Under the pieces are notes generated by a model, which made no database searches, was not told the DNA's origin, and saw only the letters and a list, made by a program, of their open reading frames with translations. From NCBI GenBank assembly GCA_023159155.1, contig JAJNNX010000054.1, forward strand, positions 1 to 64,000: DNA of 64,000 bases. The letters are read 5' to 3'. Below are positions 48,837 through 60,476 of the stretch, one piece after another (positions within the stretch are counted from its first letter, which is position 1; each line of letters starts with the position of its first letter). The position numbers were made by a program, and so were the translations under genes. This stretch comes from Ustulina deusta. Its lineage: Eukaryota; Ascomycota; Sordariomycetes; Xylariales; Xylariaceae.

Positions 48837-50180
48837 TCATCGTCAGCTGCTCAACAGGAATTTGAAGTGCCCTCAATATCATCTCAGATCGACAGTGCGG
48901 CTCTTACGGAGTGGTTGTTCACCTACTAGAATTTCCTTTTCCTGGTTTAACTGAAGATCATGGGACCCATCTCATCTACGGAGTTTCACGAGCGCCACCG
49001 TAGCTTCGATTCAGTTGCGTGCATCTTTGGCAAGATCGCTCAACTGATCAGCACACATTTCGCTTACGAACTTGTTGTATGATAACACGCTACTTTGTAC
49101 TTCTCTCGCCAAGTACTATATGAATGACGGAAATGGATTGGGAGGGCAACATAGAGAACGGATAGAAAAAAAGTTTGCGCGAAATGGAATGGATAGGTAG
49201 GTAACGAATAGGAGGAGAGATAATGTTACATTGACCTGTCTCGCGACGCTTGCCGGTCGGTATATAAAGATGGATGGGAAAACTTTCCCCTGGACAAAGG
49301 TGTTTCTGATAGATGGTGATGGGATGACAGGATAACAGCGCAATTTCCGCTCCTCTTGTTTCTAGCCATGTAGGACTTTCGAGATCCATTTTAGATCCCT
49401 CACACTGGTTGTCATGCCTTTTCTCTCTTTTCCTCGAGATAGACGCGAATGAAAATGATAAGCATTGTCTTCCTGCCTCGCCCTATTTGATTGCTTTCAT
49501 AGTTAATGGCATAGAAACTTGGTTTAACTTGCCTGTACAAGGTACTTGCTCATTTAGTCAGCTCTGTCGCAATCTATCTATATCACAGCTACTTGCTCAT
49601 GTATCGCATCTAGGCTAAGTTTTGTTTGCGCCTTCTTTTGCTCTCCAAAATCTTTGTTTTCTCTCTCTCTCTCTCTTTTATTTTTATTTTTATTTTTATT
49701 TTATTATTTATTATTTTATTATTAAAAAATATTTGTTTTTCATCATTGTAGAACATGGAAATTCCCTTATCTACCTCCAAGGTACCTTGACGCATGGTAC
49801 TGCTTGCTGAGGCATTTATGCCTTCATTACTAAGTAGCTTCGGGTTATAGCATGAATGACTTTCACTGTAGTTATATGTAATTGTGTTCACGACATGGCA
49901 CGTTTTCTGTTTTTGATTTATTTTTATTATTTCATTGTTTTGTTTCATGCATACATCTTTCCGCTTGTTGTTCATGTTGTACAAATCTATCCACCTTACC
50001 TGTGTCTAGCCTTAGGTAATTGTAGTTGCTTCTTGCCCCCGACCTGGCCCTTCCCGTTGATTTCTAACAAAAGAAGATTCGAGGTTTATGCAAATTATTG
50101 AAGATGTGGATGTTGATGACGGAGGATGGGTATAAGGACGGGTTGACGGGAGGGAGTGAGGTTCAGGTATGATTTGGTAT
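48837..50180. other. Convergent intergenic region with simple repeats
   Basis: It lies between two convergent genes and contains their 3' UTRs. Simple repeats occur at about 49,660-49,735: a CT run, then TTTTTA units, then TTAT units. Short overlapping ORFs of fewer than 125 codons run through these low-complexity tracts and are not credible genes. No RNA gene was recognised. Confidence 0.6.
49658..49735. repeat. CT and TTTTTA simple repeats
   Basis: CTCTCTCTCTCTCTCTTTTA is followed by about four ATTTTT units and then TTATTTATTATTTTATTATT. Confidence 0.9.
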
Positions 50181-51680
50181 TTATAGCTTGGAGATGATGG
50201 CAGCAGCGTACTCGTGGGTCTTGGCCTTGCCGCCCAGATCACCGGTCAGAGCTTTGCCTTCGGCCAGGGTATCGAAAGTGGCGCGCTCGATGCGGTTGGC
50301 GTACTCTGTCAGACCCATGTGGCGCAACATCATCATCGAGCTGAGGAGCAGGGCAGTGGGGTTGGCCAGGCCCTTACCAGCAATGTCAGGGGCGGAACCG
50401 TGGACGGCCTCGAAAATAGAGCACTCGTCACCGATGTTGCCCGAAGGGGTCAGACCCAGACCACCGATCAGACCGGCACACATGTCGGAGAGAATGTCAC
50501 CGTACAGATTAGGCATGACGAGGATCTTGTCGTTGTAAGGTAGGGGGTCTGTGACCATCTTTAGGCAAGTGTTGTCAAGTAGCTCGGCGTCGAACTCGAT
50601 ATCGGGGAAATCCTTGGCAACTTCACGGGCGACACGCAGGAAGAGACCATCGGACATCTTCATGATGGTGGCCTTGTGTACGACGCGGACCTTCTTACGA
50701 CCAATCTCCTGGGCGTGCTGGAAGGCGAATCGCAGAACACGCTCGCTGGCCGCGCGGGTAATGAGCTTAATACTCTGGACCACACCGTCGACAACGACGT
50801 GTTCGATTCCAGAGTACTCGCCCTCGGTGTTCTCTCGGATCAAGACGGTATCGACGTTATCGTAGGGGGTCTTGTACCCAGCAACGGAGCGGCAAGGTCG
50901 CAGGTTGGCAAAGAGGTTAAATGTTCTGCGGAGAGTGAGGTTGAGAGAGACATGGCCCTTACCGACGGGGGTCTGTCATCCGTTAGCAGCTGTGCTACAG
51001 GCGTGAGGGAGTCGAATTCTCTGGACACGTACGGCCAAAGGTCCCTTCAGGGCAACCTTGTTTCTCTCGATGCTCTCAATAGTGGCGTCGGGGATGACGG
51101 TCTTGCCGTCCTTGAGAATGGGGGTAACATCAACGGGCTCCCAGGCAATTGGTGCCTATGCAGAATCGGTAAGCGTTCATGTGGCGGGCAGAAGGCAACT
51201 GGGAATTGTAGACGGTACCTTGGCAGCCTCGAAGATGTCCTTCACAGCCTGGGAGATCTCGGGACCGATGCCATCGCCCTCGATGATGCTGACTGTGTAG
51301 CGGCCCTATCACGCAGCGTGTTAGTTCTGGTGGTGGTGCATTGGCAACACGACAAATGCGCTGCTTGTCCGTGGTGGCCAGGCTTGAGTGATTTTCGTCA
51401 TCATGTCGTCACGCAGGCGTCGAGAGCGGAGGGGATGGAAATGGTTGCTGCACGTACGTCGGCATTCTTGGAGCCATGGAACTTGGCGACCTTGTCTGAG
51501 TAGAATCTGCGGTTCTAAAAATGGCCGCAGCGGTTAGCGACTATCAAGACTTCGCGGCTTTGCGAGCTTCTCTTTTCAAGACGGCTGGCTCACCTGGAAG
51601 GATAGAGTGGCAGTGGCTCTGGGAACAGCAGCAAAGCACTGGCGCCGCGCAGGGGCGGCGACGGCACGAAGGGAGAGCAT
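50181..51680 (-). CDS. idh2: Isocitrate dehydrogenase [NAD+] subunit 2, mitochondrial
   Basis: Catalytic-type subunit of the mitochondrial NAD-dependent isocitrate dehydrogenase, which converts isocitrate to 2-oxoglutarate in the TCA cycle. Exons: 51680-51594, 51514-51458, 51305-51219, 51155-51033, 50972-50181, giving 381 residues as expected. The N-terminus is a mitochondrial presequence rich in Ala and Arg without acidic residues (starts [20 protein letters not shown]). Landmarks: [31 protein letters not shown] (isocitrate-binding Arg residues), [43 protein letters not shown] (metal-binding Asp residues), [20 protein letters not shown] (NAD site). The residues fit the IDH2 group and not the IDH1 regulatory group (which has FEPGARH in place of FEAVHGS). 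Introns are 60-152 nt. Divergent from sec5. Confidence 0.95.
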
Positions 51681-52522
51681 GGTGGTGGAAGAGTGCAGCA
51701 CGCAGCTAGTGAGAGGTAGTGTTTATTACATGAAAGGTTGAATATGAAGCAAGTACAGACACGGCAGGGAAAGATTTGAGAATGTCGCGCGCTGCGTGGG
51801 GCATTTTCCAAGAGCGGTTTTCCTAGCCAAGCAGACTGCCCGTCTCGGGTGGTGTCGGGCTAGCCTAGCCGGTCTTCTGGCCACCACTAGCGTGCCGGCA
51901 GCAGGAAGAAAATAACCGACTCACGGGACTAAATAAATAAGTACTAAGGTAGTAGGTAAACTGGGTCACCTGGGCACTCAAACGTGCAACACTGACATCT
52001 GATAGACCCAAAACCCACTAAATCTGAAGAGCTACGTAACCGCTATGATCCGCTGTGACTTAGCCGCGAGTCTAACTACGTAGCGCCTAGCCTGGTCCAC
52101 TACCTCGGTAGGGCATAGCATAGGTAGGTAGGAAATACCTAGATAGACAGTATATGATTTAAAGGACACTGTGTTTCAATAATGCACAGACCACCTGCAG
52201 GCATTGGCTGGCACATCTGCTATGTAATTTATGTAAGTGCCTACACTAAGCCGAGCCATGGCGCATCGATCCTGGGCACAGCTGTGGTTTCAAGTGCGCC
52301 TGAAGTCAACGGCGATTTGACAACTTCATACTTGAAGACGAACGAGACATAATCCAACAAAAATACACAATTTATTACTCGCCCTACCTCGAACCCACAC
52401 ATCCAGCTCCGGACCAGCATGAGCATCGACTTCGGGAACCCTGAGACCTCGGAGAACTCGCCCGAATCATAAGAAAACGTCGCATCTCTGCATGCAACAG
52501 CCACAGACGCCCAGCTCCAGCC
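51681..52522. promoter_or_regulatory. Divergent promoter between idh2 and sec5
   Basis: About 840 bp shared by the two start codons. It holds a run of TAGGTAGGTAGG-type units near 52,120-52,130 and TACCTAGATAG just after. No canonical TATA box was noticed. Nothing suggests a gene; a minus-strand frame at 52241-52891 is a shadow of sec5. Confidence 0.5.
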
Positions 52523-55500
52523 ATGGCCGACTTCGATCGCAACGTTCTTGATTTTTATGGCATCTCCACCTTGATGCCCACGACGTGGCCGTCCGAGAAG
52601 AACGACAAGATAGACGACTCGGACAGCGACCGCGAGCAGCAGAAGAAGAAGCTCAATCGCAGGAAGTCCCGCTATGATGCCCTCGAACGCGCCATCAGCA
52701 GCAGAGCTAGCATCGTTGCTGGCTCCGAGAAGTCTTCGAGCGGCGTCAGTACCCTGGTCCAGAGGGATGAGCCTGATCCGCTCGGGTCTTCGGACAGCGT
52801 TGTGAGGGCTCTCAATGACCTGGGAGTGCCCATCCAAGACGACACTCGGTTGCGTAAGTCCCACAATCTTCAACACACTCGGCCCAAACAAGGATATGGA
52901 GGCTCAATGTTCCCTGCCCAGGCAATCGTTTCCTGTTGTCTTCAACGAGCTTCTCGCCTGCGTTGTTCCTTTCCCAGATGCACGCCAATGCCGACACGCA
53001 GTCTTTGCTGAGCGGCCTTGATGTTCTCTCCCGATCGATCGATCAGAAGTCCGCTTCGCTGAAGGTCCTGGTTGAATCCAACTTCGAGCGATTTGTTCGC
53101 GCCAAGGCGACTATCGACAATGTCTACAGAGAGATGAAATACCGCGGCGCCGAGCCGTCTACGACGCCTACCAGCCGAGTGCGTGCGCATTCCCGCCATG
53201 CCAGTAGAGGTAGTTTCAGGGGCAGCAGTAATGGTGGTGGCGCACCAACACCTGGAATCAGCCCGCTCCTGTCGCCTGCCCTGGGAGAAAACAAGAAAAA
53301 GAACGCACTTGTCAAAGAAAGTGACTACGGTGTGTCGGGCATCAAGGGCCCTCTTTTGGATGTCTCAGCAAAGGCAGAGGAGGTTTGGGGCCCGGCTCTG
53401 GGCGGCCGCGAGAAAGAGGAAAATCTCAAAACTATATCGACCAGTCTAGATCGCTATAAAGAGCATGTTGAGACGAGCTCCAACATTGCGGATAGCATAA
53501 GACGAAAAGATTACGACGCACTGGTAGAAGAATACGGCCGAGCCAGGAAGTTTTCTGACGAAACAAAAAAACTTGTCCAGGATCTGGGTTCAACTCCACC
53601 GAGTGAGACTCAAACATACCAAATCCTTATCGCAGCTCGGATGTGGTATGATGTCGAGGAACAGATCCAACTCTTCAAACGCGAGATCTGGAGGAAATTG
53701 ACATTACTTCATAGCGTGTCAAAGACGGATACCAGAGGTCCGGCTCAAGATCAGCACATGGAACTCATTGGCCTGTTGCTGGAGCTGGGCGTAGAAGATA
53801 ACCCGATATGGGTTTGGCTCCTGAGTAGATACGATTATTTGAAGGGCAAAATTTCGCTCGTGGGAGATCGAGCCAAGGTTGAGATCGAAGTCCTTAGACG
53901 TCGACTCGCCAACGCCGACAAGCCTTCAGCACAAATTCTCGCCTCGCACCTGCGTAGTCTCGGCCGACATTCAATGGGAAGCAAACCCAACGGGCTAGAT
54001 ACTTCGGATGTCATCGAATTATGGGAGAAGATGGTGTCATTTTTGTCTAGTCTCTTGTCTGCTCAGGGTGTATTGGGAGAAGTTTTGGAATTTTGGCAGA
54101 CCGTCGAAAGTTTCATCGACGGAAAAGCGCAGAAATCGTTGCCTACAGGTTTTAATGGCGAATCGCGTGAACATCATCGGCTCTCAACACAGGGCACTCT
54201 CGACCTTCGGAAAGCCACCATCGAGCTTGTTGATATGATCCGTGCTCATGTGTTTGAATTCTTTGCTGGTGCTCCCCCTGAGGATATCTCGCTCCTATTT
54301 TCTCCTTTACCACCTTCACCAGGGTCACCCATGTCAGCCCAGTTGTCACCCACCAATACTCGCGACCCTCGATTGCACCTCGATGCTAACAACCTCCCAC
54401 CACCATCCCCCAAGCGAGGTGAGTCTTGGGAGAAGTTTGCGTTCTGGCCACCGACATCCAACTCCATCAGCGGTGTTCATTACTTATCGAAGATGCTTGG
54501 CTTAGTTGGCACCGGAGCAGCAGAGATGGCTAGTGTAGCTCCTGTTAGTCAAGACGACGCCAAACAAATGGAATTGTTGAGAACGTTGATCGGAGCTGCA
54601 CGGGAAAGATGTGTTTCTGCCCTTTGCGCTGCCTGGAATAAAGATGCCGAGAATATCAAGCTGGTAGAGGATTGGCAGCGATCGAAAGAGATGGGCGACG
54701 TTACCTGTATGCCTGCAACCTTCGCCGCGTTTGAAGGAGCGCTACTTGGTGGAACACAGAAGATATTATATGTCTCCGAGGCAATCGCTAAGCCCGGACC
54801 CGGGGATATCATTCTACCTCCACCGGCAAAACTGTTGCAGATGGTCCGAAGTCAATACGTTACGACATTATACAAAGCACTTAGTGGCATGGTCGAGAAT
54901 GCCGAAAGAACGGTTAAGAAAGCCGAGGATGAATGGACCACGGCTATGAACGGCCCGATAGGTTTTAGCCACGAGAGAGCATCCATGGTTTCTGGGAAGG
55001 TAACAATTGACGCCGGTGACAGAGTAAGTGACCGCATCATGGATCACGCAGCACAATGCTAACAACCAACCAACATAGAATATTCGCATGCTCTTAACTC
55101 TCAGCAACCTACAAGCACTCCGTTCTCAAGTTGTGCCCAACTTGAACTCCCAGTTTGAAGCCGCTTTCTCCGTCAAGCTTACCGAAGAATCGAAGACAAT
55201 CAAGGACGTTCTCGGTCAAATCGATGCTCGACTATTTCAGACGTACACCCGGCCGGCGGTGGATTCCCTACGCAAGATTATTCGCTTAGGCTTAAAGGAC
55301 CCAGGCTGGGCGCCAGCGGGTAAGCCCACAGAAGTTAAGCCTTACGTATATCAAGTCCTACTTTCACTCGTTCTGGTACATACACAAGTTTCAACCACGG
55401 CTCTCTCTTTAACAAGCCAGGTTCTTTCATTTCTCCTTGAACAAATTAGTCGTGAGCTCCTAGATGCCTTCAAATCTCGACCGAAATACGACCTAGGTGC

Positions 55501-55762
55501 ATTAATTCAAGCGACGCTAGACGTCGAATTCGTCGCGCAGACGTTAAGTCAGTACACGACGGAAAAAGCATCTGCTCTGCAGAGCGAGATTTATACAATG
55601 CTCGACGCGAGGACAGATAATCAAGCCCGAAATCAACTCCAGGACGAGTTGCCGGGCATGCGCGAGCTACTCAAGAAATTACGGGATCAGTCTAAGACTG
55701 AGTTTGCATGTTTTAAAAAACCAAGGCGAACCCAGACTCTGGAGCGCACCGTGACGGGCTAG
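52523..55762 (+). CDS. sec5: Exocyst complex component Sec5
   Basis: Subunit of the octameric exocyst that tethers secretory vesicles to the plasma membrane at hyphal tips and septa. Exons 52523-52853, 52922-55023 and 55079-55762 give 1038 residues; introns of 68 and 55 nt. The N-terminus MADFDRNVLDFYGISTLMPT and the linker DPLGSSDSVVRALNDLGVPI precede the conserved Sec5 core: NRFLLSSTSFSPALFLSQMH and SRSIDQKSASLKVLVESNFE, then ERFVRAKATIDNVYREMKYR. A Ser/Arg/Gly-rich loop follows (RAHSRHASRGSFRGSSNGGG). The rest is helical rods as in other exocyst subunits, with a Pro/Ser-rich disordered insert (PLPPSPGSPMSAQLSPTNTR). The C-terminus RDQSKTEFACFKKPRR is typical of fungal Sec5. The length is normal and there is no sign of damage. 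Confidence 0.93.
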
Positions 55763-57561
55763 GCGTCCGAAAGTGACACTCCAGACCAACAAATACAGGA
55801 ACAACGGACAACAATCTGGGTATCTAATCTAAAAGGCCGCCCGTTCTCTATCCGGCGTCTGCCTGAGCTCCTTCGGCAATGTGGCCCGCTCTCGCCGATT
55901 ACGTAGTGGTCTGCCCAATTTCTTGTTATTTACAGGGAATCAATCCTTATGGCATCTTAGCGAAGCCCCTTCATGGTCGGTGGTGGTCCTTGGATGTTGA
56001 GCTAGCTAGTTTTGGGCGAATGATACGTTAAGACTCCTAGCTAGGAGCAGATTCCTGCTTGTGTATATTTGTACATGCTGCCGAAGTCTTCTGTCATACT
56101 GAGTTGGGGTGGCAGTAGGGAAAGTTATCCAGTAGTTAAAGCACTTAGTCAACGCAGTATATAGGACTAAAACATACTGTGATCCGATGTTAGCATAGTC
56201 TTTTCTTGTTGTTCTCTCCATTCGATCCCACTGACCCAAAATGCAAGTCTTGCTCTTTCAAAGCCAATGCCTTACATTACCGTTCCTTACTGACTCGTCT
56301 ACTTAAATTGAGTTCCTACTACTCTCCCAATCAGCGGAGACGAGCTCTGGGATGGATATGTTCAAACTGCAATACGTTGGAACAGCTCGATCATGATTCT
56401 AGTTACCTGTATGCCTCTTACCCACCTTCCTATCTAAGTAGCTAACCAAACTTACACAATCTTCGAAACGCCTCAGCCCGAACTCACCCAGCCCTAACGA
56501 GGCCACTCCAAGAAACGACAGCCAACTCCCACTCACCCCCCACAGATAGGCGAAGATGGGGAGAGGTAAGCAAAAAGAGAAAAAGGCCTTGGGAAAAGCG
56601 GCCGGACAAATTAATAAATCCAGAAAAGAGCATACATATGAACTCAGTTGTCTATCTAATAAGTAGACGGGTGACAGCACAACGTAGGGAAAGAGAGAAA
56701 TATCCAATGAATTGACCAGTCGATATAACACTACCTAGGTACCTACTAATCTACCGAATCTCCTGACTTACTTATCCCAACCAAGTATTAAAAATCACAT
56801 GTAGGGCCAGACGAACAAGTAGGCGCAACAAATGAATGCCTCGTCAAGTATTATTATTATTTACTCTTCGTGCACCTTTAGAGCACCGATAACCAAAATC
56901 CCCGGCAAATTACAATCCGTTGGTAATTGGCATGAGTTTTGTATATTGCATGCTAATTACGTGAGGGTTTCGTAGGAAGCTGTCGGAGTTGTCGCATGAT
57001 AGGGAGGATTGGATTTTGAAATATGCGTAGTAACAACAACTGATAATGTGGGATCTCTGCGCTCTCTAGAAATTGTGGTATGAGACATAAAAGATGATGA
57101 GGATCTAGTGCCAAGGTTCGCGTATCATATTTCTAAGCATTTCTTACCATAGCAATCACAAGTTGAGGGAAATTACGAGAATCGCAAGATCACAGCAGTC
57201 CAGATCAGGTAACCCGCTGTTTATTTCCACTACTGGTCGTGAGTGGGCGAGAGCAGCTTCGCATCAAGCCCACGACGAAGCTCTGGGCTATAGGTAGCCA
57301 GCGCCGATAGCACCACCATCACCATCGCCACCACCGAATCAAAAGTTGTATATTATGCAAACGCCAACCGTGAAGTGAATTGCACGTATTTGTCTTGCCC
57401 CCTCTCCAAACACGCTTTGATGATTTATTCCTCGACAACCTGCTCTGCCTTTCTCCTTCTCTCTATCATTACGGGTGGCGAGGCGAGGCGAGGTGATCTG
57501 GGGTGGGCCGGTTCTCGTTCGAGTTCTGTTTCGGGCGTCGAATCATATGGTGCAAGATATC
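55763..57561. other. Convergent intergenic region, no gene recognised
   Basis: About 1.8 kb between the sec5 stop and the kes1 stop. It contains several TACCTAGGTACCTAC-like motifs (near 56,733). Short ORFs such as the minus-strand one at 56399-56731 are low-complexity and have no domain. It would hold the two 3' UTRs; nothing else is visible. Confidence 0.6.
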
Positions 57562-59001
57562 TCACTGCCCCAGCAACTCGCGAGCCAGGGCAACTTTCTC
57601 CTCATCACTCAGAGTCTCTCCCTTCACCTTGGCAGCCTTGGTGGTGTCAAACCGCCATAACCCACCTGTCCTATCCGCATCTCCATTCGAGTCTAAGCCG
57701 ACATAGGATGCTAGTGTCTCGAGTGTTCCGTCGCCATCTATGCGAGCAGTGAAGTACCTCCTCTCCCACTGTTTACCCTCCGCCTGCTCCTTCTTGCGCA
57801 TCGCGCGCTGTGCCTGCTCGATCTTCGCCTTCTCCCTGCCGACGTAGTCCATGTCGCCTTTGGCGATGCCGTCCGCCACGTTGGCCCAGGCCCGGCGCGA
57901 CTCAAGGGGGTGTTGCTTATCTAAGGGCGACACGATGAGTTCGCTTACAGGCGTTGTGTCGGGATCCCACGTCCCCATGAGGGTCTTTGGGGAATTGTGC
58001 TTTGGGGGTCCGCTGTGGATTTCGAAGGCCTTGGTCCACTGGCCGGCACAGTTGTACAAAACGTCCTTCTCGTCCCCCGTTGGATACAGCGTTGCCGTGA
58101 ACGAGTTCTTCTTGCCGCTTACCCAGCCTTTGCCGAGATACGAGATCTTGGCCGTGAAGCCTGTCGAGGAGGTGATGTACGACGCGCCATCAAGCTCCAC
58201 GAAGGGGGCACCGAATATAAGGCCTTCTACGTGGAGAGAGGGTAGTGTGATGAGATAGGTTTCGCTCTCGCCTGTCTTGGAGGGCACTGGGACGGAAAGC
58301 ACGGCATGGCCGATCTGCTTGATGTTGATGGTCTTGGAGAAACTCGCTTTCTGGGCGTTGTAGCCTTGCAGGTGGACGCCGGACGCTCCGTTCTTGATGC
58401 TGTATGCCGTAGCAGGCGGGTGGTGGCTGTTGGATAACGCGTCAACATGATGGGTGTTCTTCAACCCCGAAGCTGATTCCCGGCACTTACTTGACTTGCT
58501 CGCTGACCAAGTCCGTCGTGCCGGCGCCATCCTCCCATTTCCCCAAGAACAATTCGCCGAGGAAGGGATTGAGGGGCTTCTTCTCATTTCCGTATTGCTC
58601 GCTTCGACTTGCGTATTGTTGTTTCAGGGTGGTCAGGAACCACTTGAGCACCAGCAAGGCGCGCTTGGCTGGGTCTTCCTCCTTAGCCGGGGCAGCAAAG
58701 ACACTGGGGTGTTCGCACCAGTACGAACTGAACTCGGTAAGGCTCGTCGAGGAGAGGATGAAGGGCGGGGCGGTCAGAGAGGAAAGATCGCCGTTGAAGG
58801 AGGCAATGGACTATAGAGCCGCAAGAGGGAGAGAGGCACCATGTCAGCCACGAGAGCAAGAGTCGAGACGATGACGTGTCAATTGTGATGTGACCAACCA
58901 AGACGGCCAACACCAAAGTCGCAGGGCCGCGGAGCACGAACCTTGAGGAATGAAGTCCAACTCGATCCGCTCGCTTGCGGGTTCGGCGTCGGATCCGACA
59001 T
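57562..59001 (-). CDS. kes1: Oxysterol-binding protein, Osh4/Kes1 type
   Basis: Soluble lipid-exchange protein (sterol and phosphatidylinositol-4-phosphate) acting at Golgi and ER membranes. Exons 59001-58942, 58810-58491, 58426-57562 give 414 residues, the single-ORD size of Osh4/Kes1 without PH or ankyrin domains. The N-terminus has the short lid: SSWTSFLK joined by splicing to [20 protein letters not shown]. Then [18 protein letters not shown], the OSBP signature as EQVNHHPP (residues 124-131; usually EQVSHHPP), [31 protein letters not shown], and C-terminal [10 protein letters not shown] and WERRYF. The His-His pair and basic residues that hold PI4P are kept. Introns are 131 and 64 nt (first donor GTTCGT). 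I chose the start that restores the lid. Confidence 0.93.
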
Positions 59002-60476
59002 GACTGCGACGTCTCGATTCGACAAAGCAACAGGCACTGTGTATGCAAGTAAGGAGAGAATCCACGACAAGGTTGAGGGTGAGGGTGACGATGATGTCAA
59101 CAAGTCGTGTTGCGTCCGGTATTAGTCCGTCCGGTATTGACCTGTGTCGCCCAGGCGATGAACCACAATGGCCAAAGCCGAGAGTCGAGATGGTGTCGAG
59201 AGGGGCAGAAAAGAAAGCCCAAGCTAATCACAGCCTAGACTCGTCTCAGGATTGACCACCTGGTGGATCCAATAGCGTAGCCTGGTGGCTGGCTTGCCGA
59301 GATGTGCAGAAGACACGGACAGATGAAACGACGGACGAGATTGGGCTATTTATCATAGGTATCACGATGATGTGGTGTCGTGTGCGTTGCTTCGTTCTCA
59401 CAGACTTTCGTGAGAGGAGGGAAAGTCGAGTTTGGATTGGATAGATCTAGAGGTAATCAGTTAGGTATATAGGTAGTATAGACAAGGCACCTAATGGTAT
59501 AGGGTATATCTAAGATAGTCCTAGGACGCGTCTTTCGTTCTTGTTCCAGTTACCAAGATAGTAGGCCAAGGGCTAGGATGGCGAAATGCGGCGCATTAGA
59601 CATCAAGACACCTGGGCTGACGTCAAAACGAAATAGGTAGGTAGGTATACAATAAGGTACCTACCCCTCCATCCCAGCTGACAGCCAATCCCGCCTCTGG
59701 AAAGGGTCCCTTTTTCCCCACACGTCATCGACCTCTCTCGCTAACCTCTAATGTCCAGGTGCTGCTGCTGCTGCTGCTGCGTATTCGTAGCTTGGGGCTT
59801 CGTATTCGCTGTTTGTGCTGATGATTGCGGCTCGTGGTTAAAGAAGAAACATGAAATTGCTGGTGGTCTTGTCCGACGTAAAATGGCAAAACCGCGACAC
59901 CCTCGAGTCCACACTCGATATTATTAAAGTCCAATCTCATAAGATCGTGACCATCTACCCATGTTTTGAAATCTATGGTAACACACCGGGTGACACTAAT
60001 GCATGACCGCCGCCGTTCGGTGTCCCATTTTGTTTGATAAAGCAGATTAATTACATCCCTAGCTTAATCCTTGTCATCGCGTCTTTTCTACACTGCATGG
60101 TTCAAGGCCAGTTCACAACTGTATAAACATGACAGCATATTATGAACCACATGTTGTCGTCATCACCATTCGTCATGATCCCCGCTGCTAAAGTCGTTTA
60201 ATCTGTGTGTCCATTAGGATTACACTATCCGGGTAGGTTGCAGTCTATTACCATTACAGGACCAAAGGCAACTCCGCCGGGTATCATTTCAATTCGTCAA
60301 AACCTTTTCCCAGATTCCAGCCAGGGTCTGGTCGTCGTGAGCAGGTGCCGCGCCTGTTCCGAGCTGCTCGCCCTATGCACCGATACCAAAACATACCCGT
60401 ACAAATCTATATACATATACGTCTAAACAAAACCAACCGAGAAACGAAAAGAGGCACTGGGCGAGCCTGAGTGACT
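59002..60476. other. Intergenic region with TAGGTA motifs and a CTG microsatellite
   Basis: The kes1 promoter is to the left and the 3' end of the glycosyltransferase gene is to the right. Motifs TAGGTATATAGGTAGTAT near 59,463 and AGGTAGGTAGGTATAC with GGTACCTACC near 59,636-59,667. A CTG run of about seven units lies at 59,760-59,780. Small ORFs on either strand show no domain. Confidence 0.6.
59760..59780. repeat. CTG trinucleotide microsatellite
   Basis: TGCTGCTGCTGCTGCTGCTG in an intergenic region. A minus-strand frame turns it into poly-Ser, but there is no other sign of coding. Confidence 0.9.

Noticed and set aside
50676..51503. 275-codon plus-strand ORF
   Set aside because: Antisense to idh2 exons and introns, with no domain of its own.
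52241..52891. 216-codon minus-strand ORF
   Set aside because: Antisense to the sec5 start and promoter; the sec5 exons have clear family conservation.
56399..56731. 110-codon minus-strand ORF between sec5 and kes1
   Set aside because: Leu/Ser/Phe-rich, no domain or plausible promoter; likely chance in a 3' UTR.
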